A stretch of 64,000 nt of DNA from Pseudogymnoascus destructans (Eukaryota > Ascomycota > Leotiomycetes > Thelebolales > Thelebolaceae): the NCBI RefSeq assembly GCF_001641265.1, contig NW_020167520.1:992001-1056000 (forward strand), given 5' to 3'. The notes beneath the pieces were generated by a model that did no database searches, was not told the origin of the DNA, and saw nothing but the letters and a program-made list of their open reading frames with translations. The position numbers and the translations under genes are program-made. Shown here piece after piece: positions 51,622 to 61,856 of the stretch (positions are counted from its first letter, which is position 1; every line of letters begins with the position of its first letter).

Positions 51622-53481
51622 ACGTGCATGTATAACGAAAGTGCCAAACAAGCGAAAGTGCCAAAATATCGCGACTACCCCATAAGAATTGCGATAAATC
51701 CACCACAACAATATAAATTAATTAAAACTACTCAGAGTCCTCTTCCTCAGACCTGTCTATTACAATCTGACAAGTGCGCGCATTGTGTCCAGTCTCACCA
51801 CACTTGCCACAGCGACGTGCATGGGTTTCTTCCCTTGGCTTCCGTCCACTACTTGCCCTTATTTCTTGCTCTACTTGCTGCACAACGTCCCTCTCGTCCT
51901 GTAGCACCTGTGCTACCTGTTGACTAAGTGATCCTCCTTGCTGTAGTCGTGTTTTTTTAGCTCTCCGGCGCTTGCTTAGCACTTCATTTGCCTGTCGCAG
52001 GTTTTGGTTCTCTGCTTTTAACAATGCTAATTGATGCATTATTTGCGATGCACCCTTTGTAAACTGGTCAACAGCTGCATAGATTGAGGTTGGAGAGCTA
52101 TTTTGATGATGCGCAATTCAGTTTTTAATGAAAGTAGACTGTGATACAGCTTCAGTTGGGTTATTTGGTGTCTGAGAAACCCATGGTTGAGCGGTGTTTG
52201 GGCGAGAGGTTGGAGGTGTTGGCGTCTTAAACCTAAGGTCAAGTGTAGATATTACACTCTCAGGGCTAAATGGAAGAAGCCCAGTACCTCGGAACCCTCC
52301 CTGAATATTGCTTTCTGTCATTGCAATGTTAAATGCAGCGTGGAAGGCAGGAAAAAAGTCATCCTTAGTAATGTGAATAATATGAGCCCGTATCATATCT
52401 TCAATTTGCCGACCGTAAGCTCTCTTTAATGGGCCAAAACAGCCAACATCAAGTGGTTGTAGTATATGGGAAGAGTGAGCAGGCATACAAAGCGTAATAA
52501 TGTTGTGTTCTTTGCAGTACTCCTCAAACTTGTCTGAGTGGTGGCTCTCATGACCATCAAGGACTAACAAGCGATAACCACCAACACTCCGGGCCTTTGT
52601 GTGCTTCTCAAAATGCTGAATCCAATCCATACCTCTCTCGTTTGTAGTCCAGCCATTTGCAGTAACAGCGATTACCCAATCTGCTGGAAATCCACTATTC
52701 TCATACCAAGATGCAAGGTGGTTTTTACCTGCCACAATGACAAATGGCGGCACTGCCCAACCTTGAGAACTAACGCCTTGGATTACTGTAACCCATTCCC
52801 GATTGCCAGGCTGCACCTTTTTTGCCTTTGCCCGCCCATCTGAGCTTGTTACTACCGTTGCGCTTGAGATGACGCCCATCATAAACCCAGTCTCATCAAA
52901 GTTGTAGATATCTGCATTGTTGATGCCATACTTTAGAATTGTGTTCCATACAAGCTCAAACCAGCCACGAATGACTTCTGGATCTTCGCACTTAGCCCTC
53001 TGGTAGTCGTATTTTCGCTGGAAGCGTGTCCGGAGCTCTACATGGCGCTAAACAAAGTTTGAAGCCCAACGTGACCCGACGCGTGGCGCGTCGCGTGTTG
53101 CAAGTAGTCGACTTGCCATATCTTCAACAATAGACAACTGAGGAGGGAACCCTTTAGCAGCTAAGTGAAGTATATACTGAACAAGAACTGATTCCTCTAG
53201 GTTACTTAATTTCCGTAAGTTGGCTTGGATATCGCGTCGTGAAGGTGCGCCTTGTAAACGGTGACGTAGCTTGCGGTGGTCTACGGAATAGATCCTAGCT
53301 GCAACTCGAAGGCGCAAATTTGGGTCGCTTTGCATAGCTTGGATAGCTAGCACTAATTTGCTTTCATCATTTTTATGGCGCATGTTTTGTTGTGGAGGAA
53401 TTTAACATTTAGTTGGGGGGGTTGGTCACCGCATGATTTTGGCACTTTCGCTTGTTTGGCACTTTCGTTATACATGCACGT
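51622..53481 (-). mobile_element. Pogo-like transposon, family P2 copy 3
   Basis: Termini ACGTGCATGTAT are flanked by TA at 51620-51621 and 53482-53483. Its repeated 15-mers are AACGAAAGTGCCAAA and AGCGAAAGTGCCAAA, transition variants of those in copies 2 and 4, at the same 17-bp pitch. Confidence 0.93.
51728..53383 (-). pseudogene. P2 pogo transposase with two stops
   Basis: From ATG 53383 the frame is collinear with the intact 551-residue P2 protein. TAG at 53050-53048 falls after WASNFV, and TGA at 52120-52118 after FIKN, the same codon that is TGA in copy 1. The DDE_1 core between them (about 52118-53047) and the tail with knuckle CGKCGETGHNARTC are otherwise readable. Compared with copies 2 and 4 it is a few percent diverged. 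Confidence 0.9.
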
Positions 53482-53483
53482 TA

Positions 53484-55398
53484 TGCACCCGCGATAATTT
53501 TACTCTGTACAATGGACCAAGCCCTCAAATTCCTCTGCTAGAACCCTTCTAAAAAGCCAATCACTGCTGCTTGAATTTATAACGTTAATACAAAGACGCT
53601 TAATTCCTATACTTGACAAGCGAAGTTGAAAGCTGCTAAAGCCCCAATATAGCCTCCTATTTCTAAATGCAGAGAACAAAATAAGATACTCTTAGAGATA
53701 CAAATTTAAGGCTATATACAAATATGTCGAAGATTCATATCATGCGGGTTACGGGGCATCAAGAGCAATGGTTTTTGTAGCAATTAGCCACTTATAGGCA
53801 GTAGAAATACCACCAAAACCAGCGCCTTCATGACGCTGGTTTTAGGGCTTTATAAAAAGCCATTCTAACCTTTTTCAAGTCGTTAAACTAAAATCGATTG
53901 CTTAAATTTGAGTTATAACTCATGATATTTCAGCGTTAGAGGACTGGTTTTCAGTATATTTGGCATGGTATATCCAACATGATATCTAGCCGCAAAACAT
54001 CTATAACTTTCACGAAACTGGCTTTCGTGTTAGAGTAGCACTAGGGGAGGTAATATAAGGTAATACTTCCTATATATATTACAGAGGTGTGCACAACTAG
54101 TTATCGTCATTGAAATACAATTGAACTGATCCTACTAAGATGTATGTTCTAATGCCCGAAAATCGCAGGTCTATTACTGTAATTGAGTCAATCTATGCAG
54201 TTTGACAAGTGATTCCACTAGTGATTATTGTACAAGGACGACAACATATGGAGTCCTAGTATCATGAAAAGTTAAGCGGCGATGAGCTTATATTCCTCTC
54301 TGATTCTGGATATACAAATGGTGAACTAGCAATGCTTTATTTAGAGCATTTCATTAAACATTCTAGTGCTAGGCCTAATAAACCATTAAAAGTCCTTCTT
54401 ATAGATAGCCATATCAGTCATACAATACCAGAGTTTGTCATACCAGCAATAGTGATGAATATTCATATCCCTCCTGTCACATCTTACACATATTATGCAG
54501 CCAGTTGATGTTGGTGTTTTTCAGACTTACAAACACTAGCACAAGAAGGCAATTTAATATGCAATGCGAAATCTTGATATTAATTACAATATTGCTTCAT
54601 TTTTCCAAGACTTAGGCGAAATCCGCTAGGAAACATTCAAGAAAGGCACAATTATAGGAGCATTTCATGAAGATGGAATGTGGCTAATAAACCCTAAAAA
54701 ATCCTTGAAAAAAATAAAGGTATATACACTGTCTGAAAAGGCTCTTAGACCTACTGCAAATTCCATAGACTCTGACAAAATTTATACATTCAGAGAAATT
54801 TATACATTCAGAGCTCAAATTACAGCATTGGCAGGCAAAGATACCATAATGTTTGTCAAGTCCATTGGCACCAGAATGAGATTCTTAGGCGTGTAGTACT
54901 GAAAACATCCTTACTTCAGGAGAGTTGGCTGTTCTACAGTATGGTTTACTATCTACAAAGATTGCAAACTAGCAAAAGGCAAATGTCAAAAGCCATAATG
55001 TTGTTCAAGCAACGTGCGGTCCATTAACAGCTAAAGATGCTTGGAAAAAAATAGCTGAAAGGCTAAAAAGGGGAAGGAAACTCAAGAGCAGAAGTCAAAT
55101 TCAGAGCATGAATACCCTTGAATAAGGTCAAAAAGGAGCTTCATATTCGTGGTGTTGAGGCCTGCAAAGCCGAGCTTTTAAGAAAGCAGCAGGTTACCTA
55201 GTTGTTAAAAGCAAAGCAGGAGGTGCCTCCTAATTTACTTAATCAAATTCCTAATCCTGAAAAAATTGCGTAGGAGTCAGAGATTCAAGAAGAAGCCAAT
55301 ATTCAATTAATTTCAACAATGGGGTGGTTAGGATCACAGGTACACAATGGCAATTAGACTGGATTTATAAGATTTAGTTGGTTTGGATAAGGACAACT
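53484..55398 (+). pseudogene. Decayed P4-like pogo relic
   Basis: Recognisable blocks on the plus strand: the first-Asp region near 53970-54040 (FHETGFRVRVALGE, catalytic Asp changed to His), PENRRSITVIES near 54150, LSGDELIFLSDSGYTNGELA near 54280, LKVLLIDSHISHTIPEFV near 54400, and a QPVDVGVFQTYKH-like block near 54500. These match the P4 transposases at 32683 and 58085. Stops and shifts are frequent. A short GC-poor palindromic match (ACCAGCG/CGCTGGT) lies near 53820. Confidence 0.65.
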
Positions 55399-55541
55399 AC
55401 ATCATACACCTGATTGCTGCGTTGTGGAATAGTCTAAGCTACAACCCTTTGGCTCTGTTTCCTAAGAAAGTGTGTTGTCTTAGTAAAATCATCCCTTCCT
55501 TGGGTGGCTAGATTCTCACATCTGGTGCACCCACCATTACA
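55399..55541 (+). repeat. Gypsy-2-family LTR end fragment
   Basis: About 143 bp ending CTGGTGCACCCACCATTACA, orientation as the solo LTR at 7921-8813. The rest of the LTR is missing. Confidence 0.85.
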
Positions 55542-55770
55542 TAATCGACATTTCTTCACATGATGATGTCAACTAAGCAAGTCATTTGCTTTACAAAGTG
55601 TAGCATTTTCTGCTTGTAATGATGTCAATTTGTGTATTGCATTTGCTACACCTTTCGTAACATAATTAATGCTTTATAAAAGCACAGTTAGTGAACTATT
55701 CTCATGTCGTATAATCTGGTCTTTAAGGTATGTTTATTAAGATTGTGTCTTAAGTACATTGCATAGAGTT
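55542..55770 (-). pseudogene. P3-like relic, part 1 (C-terminal)
   Basis: On the minus strand it aligns with the coiled-coil end of the P3 transposase, with stops. It is cut at 55770 by gypsy-3 and appears to continue at 59832-59992. Confidence 0.5.
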
Positions 55771-56559
55771 TGTTATGCTCGCAGTTCACAGCTGCTAGCA
55801 ACTATAGGAACAGGGAGCTATGGTAGCTACCAAGGTTACAAGGGATCCCAAGTGAACAACTGGAAATAATGAGGGATATCCTCACCTTCCTTCCTTTCTT
55901 CTTCTTCTCTCTTTAGATTCAATCTAGCTTACTTTACCTAGACTAGCACCATGGCCTCTGTGACCATCGTAACATAAGATTGAATCTCTCCCTTTCTTTT
56001 GCTCTCTAAGCGTAAACCTTGATACTGAAATTCGAATACCCTTCTTTAGAAACCCTAGAACCATATCCTAAAGTCGATTCTAGGACTTTACAGATGTTGA
56101 AACCTCGAGTTGGCTCCTAGGTAGTTAGCTCAACAGAACTTCATCGACAGAACATCACCAACTTCATAGATAAGACCTTTCACAATGCTCCCTTAACAAG
56201 GGATATAGCTGTGAGGGAAGTGCGCTCCTCTTAAGTGGCTCCTACAGTGGACAAACTGCGCAATAGGGCCTTGGGTGATACGAGTTTGATCTACTGAATA
56301 CAAGAGGAATAGCAAAGCTGCTATGGAACACACTGCTAAAGAAAAAGCCGAGATGGCTAACTGAAACTTAGAAGACTATGAGCCTATAAACAAAAAAAAC
56401 AACCTTGGCAGATCATCCGTTTAGCCTCCAACTCGCACTCTCATATGCTACTACTGTGAGCTGAGTGCCCTGTGTCCTTACAATAAAGCCACTTGTAAAT
56501 CTCACGAAGAAGGGTCAGATATTCAAGTGGAAATAAGCCTGCTAGGAAGCCTTTAAGCT

Positions 56560-57930
56560 AGTTAAGAAAACTTTTACGGAAGCACCAGTGCTACAACACT
56601 TTGACTGGGACAAAACAGCGTATGTAGAAGCTGACGCCTTAGACTACATCTCCTTAGGAGTTCTATTACAAAAGGATGATCAAGGAGTCCTACATCCTGT
56701 CACTTTCTTCTCTAAGAAGATGACACCTGCTAAGTGCAATTAAGAGATATACGATAAAGAGTTACTTGTAATTATTCAGTGTTTCAAAGCCTAGCAACCC
56801 GAAATAGAAGGAACATCGATGCCAGTCCAAGTCCTATTAGACCACAGGAGCCTCGAATACTTCATAAGCACAAAAAAGCTCACTAGGCGTTAAGCTCGAT
56901 GGGCAGAATTCCTCTCTTGTTACAACTTCCAAATCATATATCGACCTAGCAAGCAGAACAAGAAACCGAATGCTCTTACCCGAAGGCTAGGGGATCGACT
57001 AGAGGGAAATAAAGAGTTGACTAGCAAAAGTAGCAGCTTTAGACTATGATACCAGCTAAGAAACTACACCTAGACCTCTTATAGCGCTTAAAAAAGCTTG
57101 AAAATTAACAGCAAGCTGTAAGCGCCCAACTTGTGCCAATCCTCCCTCAAGAGCAGAGCATCCATGACAAGATTCGAGCTACGCAGCTCTAAGATGTACT
57201 ATGTAAGGATACATTCCACAGACTACAGAACGATGAGCGAGATAGCCCAAATATAGCCTTGGCACACTACGAAATGAGAAATGGACTCTTACTCTACCAA
57301 AATCAAGTTTGGATCCTTAAGGACATCCGAGTCAAACTCCTCTACAAGGTTCATGACTAGCCAGCTATGGGACACCCTGGAATTAGGAAGATGATTCACA
57401 TCATTAAAAGACAATACTACTGGCCTCAGATGGATAAGACTATTACCTAATATGTGAAGAATTATCACATCTGCAAGAGATCGAAACCAACCCGAGAAGC
57501 ATACAATGGACTCCTAGAACCAATACTAATTAGAAGCCAACCATGGTAAGATATTTCCCTCAACTTCATTACTAGATTGCCGCTTTCTAAAGGAAACAAT
57601 GCCATTCTAGTAGTGGCTTGTAGGCTAACTAAAGAACAGCACTTCATTCCTTGCTTCACAGGACAAGAAGGTACTATAGCAGAGGCTATAGAGCAACTAC
57701 TACTCTAGCATGTATGGAAACACCACGGCCTCCCAAATTCGATTATATCAGATAGAGGTCCCTAGTTCGTTGCAGTAGTATGGAAAGTTCTATGTAAGGT
57801 ATAGAAAATTACAGCAAAGCTATCAACAGCCTTTCATCTAGAAACAGATGGCCAGACAGAGAGATTTAATGCAGAGCTCGAGTGATATCTACAAGCCCAA
57901 ATCAACTACTTACAAGACAATTGGGTTGAG
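56560..57930 (+). pseudogene. Gypsy-3 RNase H and integrase remnants
   Basis: The decayed frame shows RNase H blocks (APVLQHFDWDK, VTFFSKKM, EIYDKELLVI, LLDHRSLEYF, ARWAEFLS) and integrase blocks (GHPGIRKMIHIIKRQYYWP, CKRSKP, LNFITRLPLSKG, ISDRGPQFVA, TDGQTERFNAELE). Many stops replace expected Trp or Gln codons, for example TAG in FKA-QPE and HD-PAMGHPG, the pattern expected from C-to-T mutation on both strands. The reverse transcriptase part is largely missing. Confidence 0.85.
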
Positions 57931-57932
57931 TA

Positions 57933-59558
57933 ATCGTCGTATCCAACTTTTCGCTTCGCTCAAGGTTGGAGGAAGCGAGTCGGGTGATTGACAAAGTTGG
58001 AGAAGCGAGATGCGCGATTTCGCAAATTGTATGTTATATGTACCATGCCATAGTAATTTATATGTAAAGATACCTAAATGTGCCATTCTACAAAACTATC
58101 ACTTCCTCACTCCCACGCTCACTCCCACGCTCGCTCTCGCCCTCAAACTGGCCCTCGCTCTCACTTTGAGGGTGTTCTGGGTCAGGAATTGGAAGCTCGA
58201 GCTCTGGAGGAATTGGAAGACCCTCTTAAGCTGGTTCCGAGCCCGGTTTATAGCCTGGCGGGCTACTCGGGCTTCTGTAGCTGCGAGCTTCCGGGCTTGA
58301 AGCTCGGCTTTTTCAGCCTGGAGCTCGTGAGCTCGAGCAGCCTGAAGCTCACCTCCAAATTGAAGCCGGGCCTGGCTTCGGCTTGCCCGCTTCCTAGAAT
58401 CCTCAACCTGCCGTCGGGCAGTCCGTAAATCAAGCTCCATAAGCCCAATTCCTGTAGCTCTCTTTTGAGGGGCTACTAAAGCCCTCCGGAACCCGGTTTT
58501 TCCAACGCTGTAGCCCCTCTTCTACCTCCCTAAAATTAGAGGGTTTTGGGGTAGAAACCCAGATTGGTAGGGGCGTAGGTGTAGGCGTAGGTGTAGGTTG
58601 TGAGTAGGTGCCTGGTTTTGTAAGGGCTGTATTACAGCTAACAGGCCAAATACCAGCTTTCCGGAAAGCTGATATTATAGTAGACTCCTTAAAAGTCTGC
58701 TCCCGGATGTGTGTGAGATCTCTCATAAAGGACTGTAGGTCGTAGGTAATATCCATCTCTCGTGTGGCTGCAAGCACAGCTACTCGGTGCCAGTGCTTAT
58801 AAGGCTGGAAAATCCCTACGTCTAATGGCTGTAGAATGTGTGTAAGATGTGAGGGGAAGGTGTAGACAATGATGTCATGCTCTTCTGCTGCAATGATGAA
58901 GTCATTGCTTGTATGACTTGCATGAGAGTCGAGTATTAGAACTCGGGGGCTCCCATTATGAGGGGTTGCGTGCTCTGCAAAGTGCTCTAGCCACTGTAGT
59001 GCAAGCTGCGTGTTTGAAAATCCTGTGTCGGAGAGCAGTACTAGCTCTGTGCCTTCAAGGTTGGTGTGGTACCATGAATCCATATGTATTTTGCCTGGAA
59101 TAACAAGTACTGGTGGTATGACTTTTCCTACTGCAGACACAGTCTCTAGGATAGTAATAGACATACGGTTTTCAGGGCTTGGAGTGTAGAGCTCATTTGC
59201 TCCGCGTGGCACCATAACATGCTCACCTCCTGGAATTCCAATCCTAAAGCCTGTTTCATCCATATTCCAAATTGACTCTGGCTTTATATGGTGTTCCTGT
59301 ATAAACTCAAGGTACTCTTTAAACCACCGTGTAATAGTAGGCTCATCTTGAGCTCTCGTACGCTGTAGTGCAATAGGCTTCGTAGTAATAAAGTGGTATT
59401 CTTGAAGCTTATTCTTAATATATTTAGTAAGCCAGCTTGGTGATGGCGGAGGCCGTAGGTATAGACTCTGGAGCTGGCAAACAGCAGAAAATATCATATT
59501 TCTAGTAGCTCCAAGCCCTAGGTGATACTGCTCAAGAATCCATTTCTTAAGGACTTTT
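57933..59558 (-). mobile_element. P4-family pogo, 5'-truncated, inside gypsy-3
   Basis: The left end follows TA at 57931-57932 and starts ATCGTCGTATCCAACTTTTC; two GGAGAAGCGAG/GGAGGAAGCGAG-type units follow. The right end stops abruptly within the CENP-B-like HTH coding region and gypsy-3 sequence resumes about 59560, so a deletion removed the 5' end. Confidence 0.75.
58085..59557 (-). pseudogene. P4-like pogo transposase, truncated
   Basis: The minus-strand frame has CENP-B HTH remnants (PPSPSWLTKYIKNKL), Asp in WNMDETGFRIG, Asp in VLILDSHASHTS and Asp in HILQPLDVGIF, complete and in one frame from 59497 to 58430. The frame then shifts near 58440 into the basic coiled-coil tail (GELQAARAHELQAEKAEL). 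The N-terminal psq HTH is missing. Relative to 32683-34470 it is clearly diverged, so it is not a recent sister copy. Confidence 0.85.
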
Positions 59559-59831
59559 TAACGTACCTGAACTCACACAAGCTTTTCACCAAAAATACCT
59601 ACAGCATGATGATTATACTCTTGATTTTAAAAGGAGGGAGGTAGCGTTACGATCACAGCTCATAGCTGCTAGCAACTATAGGAACAGGCAGCTATGGTAG
59701 CCACTAAGGTTATAAGGGTCGTTAAGCGAACAGATGTATATAATGAGGGATAGCCTTACCTTCCTTCCTTTCTTCTTCTTCTCTCTTTAGATTCAATCTA
59801 GCTTAGCCTCCATGACCATCGTAACAGAGTT

Positions 59832-59992
59832 TTAGGTTCCTAAATCACAGGTAGAGTTGTTGTAGGCATTAGTGTAGGTGTACGAAGTCAAACATCAAGC
59901 TTTAAGATTACATAGTCCGGATCATATTGAACAAGTCCTATAGCGCAAAATCCTGCTCGAATGTTTAATTTAATAATTGTTGTACAAAACGC
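59832..59992 (-). pseudogene. P3-like relic, part 2
   Basis: The minus strand reads KLNIRAGFCAIGLVQYDPDY and then an LRTPTL block, aligning with the segment of P3 just upstream of the part at 55542-55770. With the GAGTT duplication this shows the relic was there before gypsy-3. Confidence 0.55.
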
Positions 59993-59994
59993 TA

Positions 59995-61854
59995 ACGTAC
60001 ATGTATAGCGAAAGCGCCAAACAAGCGAAAGCGCCAAAATTATCTACCCTCACGACAAACATTGCGATAAATCTACCACAACATTAGAAATCAATTGAAA
60101 CTACTCAGAGTCCTCTTCCTCAGAGGTGTCTATTACAATCTGACACGTGCGCGCATTGTGCCCAGTCTCACCACACTTGCCACAGCGACGGGCACGGGTT
60201 TCTTCCCTTGGCTTCCGACCACGGCTTGCCCTTATTTCCTGCTCTACCTGCTGCACAACATCCCTCTCATCCTGTAGCTCTTGCGCCCCTTGTTGACTAA
60301 GTGATCCTCCTTGCTGTAGTCGTGTTTTCCTAGCTCTCCGGCGCTTGCTTAGTACTTCATTTGCCTGTCGTAGGTTTTGGTTCTCTCCCTTTAGCAGTGC
60401 TAATTGATGCATTATTTGCGATGCACCCTTTGTAAACTGGTCAACAGCTGCATAGATTGAGGTTGGAGAGCTATTTTGATGGCGTGAAATCCGAGTTTTA
60501 ATAAATGTAGACTGTGACATAGCTTCAATTGGGTTGTTTGGTGTCTGAGAAACCCAAGGTTGAGCAGTACCTGGGCGGGAGCTTGGAGGCGTTGGTGTCC
60601 TTAACTTAAGATCAAGTGTAGATATCACTCTCTCAGGGTCAAATGGAAGAAGCCCTGCCCCTCGGAACCTGCCTCGAATGTTACTTTCCGTCATTGTAGT
60701 GTTAAATGCAGCGTGGAAGGCAGGAAAGAAGTCATCCTTTGTAATATGAGAAATATGAGCCTGCATCATATCTTCAATTTGCCGACCATAGGCCTGCTTT
60801 AACGGGCCGAAACAGCCAACATCAAGTGGCTGGAGTAGATGAGAAGAGTGAGCAGGCATACAAAGCGTAATAATGTTGTGTTCCTTGCAGTACTCCTCAA
60901 ACTCATCTGAGTGGTGGCTCTCATGACCATCAAGGACTAACAAGCGATAACCACCAACACTCCGGGCCTTTGTATGCTTCTCAAAGTGCTCAATCCAATC
61001 CATGCCTCTCTCGTTTGTAGTCCAGCCATTTTCAGTAACAGAAATCACCCAATCGCTTGAAAATCCACTATTCTCATACCAAGATGTAAGGTGGTTTTTG
61101 CCTGCAAAAATGATAAATGGTGGTACTGCCCAACCTTGAGAACTAACGCCTTGGATTACTGTAACCCATTCCCGATTACCAGGCTGTACCTTCTTTGCTT
61201 TTGCCCGCCCGTCTGAGCTTGTTACAACCATAGCAGTTGAGATAACGCCCATCATAAACCCAGTCTCATCAAAGTTGTAGATATCTGCTTCATCGATACC
61301 ATATTTCGCAATTGTGTTACGCACAAGCTCAAACCAGCCATTAATAACTTCTGGATCTTCGCACTTAGCCCTCTGGTAGTCGTATTTGCGCTGAAAGCGT
61401 GTCTGGAGCTCTACACGCCGCTTAACAAAGTTTGAAGCCCAACGCGACCCAACGCGTGACGCGTCGCGTGTTGCAAGTAGTCGACTTGCCATATCTTCAA
61501 CAACAGACAGCCGAGGAGGAAACCCTTTGGCAGCTAGGTCGAGTATATACTGAACAAGGACGGACTCCTCTAGGTTAGTTAATTTCCGTGAGTTGGCTTG
61601 GATATCGCGTCGTGAAGGTACACCTTCTAGACGACGACCTAGCTTGCGGTGGTCCACAGAATAGATCCTAGCAGCAACTCGAAGGCGTAACTTTGGGTCG
61701 CTTTGCATAGCCTGGATAGCTAGCACTAATTGGCTTTCATCGTTTTTATGGGGCATGTTTTGTTGTTGAGGAATTTAACATTTAGTTGGGGGGTTTGGTC
61801 ACCGCATCATTTTGGCGCTTTCGCTTGTTTGGCGCTTTCGCTATACATGTACGT
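59995..61854 (-). mobile_element. Pogo-like transposon, family P2 copy 4 (intact)
   Basis: Same termini, same repeated AGCGAAAGCGCCAAA motif and same length as copy 2; TA at 59993-59994 and 61855-61856. It sits between a P3-like relic and the truncated 3' end of P1 copy C. Confidence 0.95.
60101..61756 (-). CDS. P2 pogo transposase with zinc knuckle, intact (551 aa)
   Basis: Sister of the gene at 45516-47171, with about nine amino-acid differences. All three catalytic Asp (163, 276, 312) and the knuckle Cys525/Cys528/His533/Cys538 are kept. Most nucleotide differences between the two copies fall in one patch, about 60785-61005, which includes the Asp276-Asp312 region; outside it only a handful are seen. 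Changes include Gln for Arg in LKQAYG and Arg for Gly in RGRFRGAG; their effect on activity is unknown. The frame is unbroken. Confidence 0.95.
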   Translation of the reverse strand: MPHKNDESQLVLAIQAMQSDPKLRLRVAARIYSVDHRKLGRRLEGVPSRRDIQANSRKLTNLEESVLVQYILDLAAKGFPPRLSVVEDMASRLLATRDASRVGSRWASNFVKRRVELQTRFQRKYDYQRAKCEDPEVINGWFELVRNTIAKYGIDEADIYNFDETGFMMGVISTAMVVTSSDGRAKAKKVQPGNREWVTVIQGVSSQGWAVPPFIIFAGKNHLTSWYENSGFSSDWVISVTENGWTTNERGMDWIEHFEKHTKARSVGGYRLLVLDGHESHHSDEFEEYCKEHNIITLCMPAHSSHLLQPLDVGCFGPLKQAYGRQIEDMMQAHISHITKDDFFPAFHAAFNTTMTESNIRGRFRGAGLLPFDPERVISTLDLKLRTPTPPSSRPGTAQPWVSQTPNNPIEAMSQSTFIKTRISRHQNSSPTSIYAAVDQFTKGASQIMHQLALLKGENQNLRQANEVLSKRRRARKTRLQQGGSLSQQGAQELQDERDVVQQVEQEIRASRGRKPREETRARRCGKCGETGHNARTCQIVIDTSEEEDSE

Positions 61855-61856
61855 TA

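Larger units (their letters stand above)
55771..59826 (+). mobile_element. Old Ty3/gypsy relic gypsy-3
   Basis: LTRs at 55771-55974 and ~59645-59826 share GCTGCTAGCAACTATAGGAA and a TTCCTTCC-TTTCTTCTTC segment, ending CCATCGTAACA. The 5-bp duplication GAGTT is intact (55766-55770, 59827-59831). A purine tract AAAAGGAGGGAGG precedes the 3' LTR. Internally 56560-57930 carries pol remnants and a P4 pogo copy is inserted at 57933. Confidence 0.88.
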
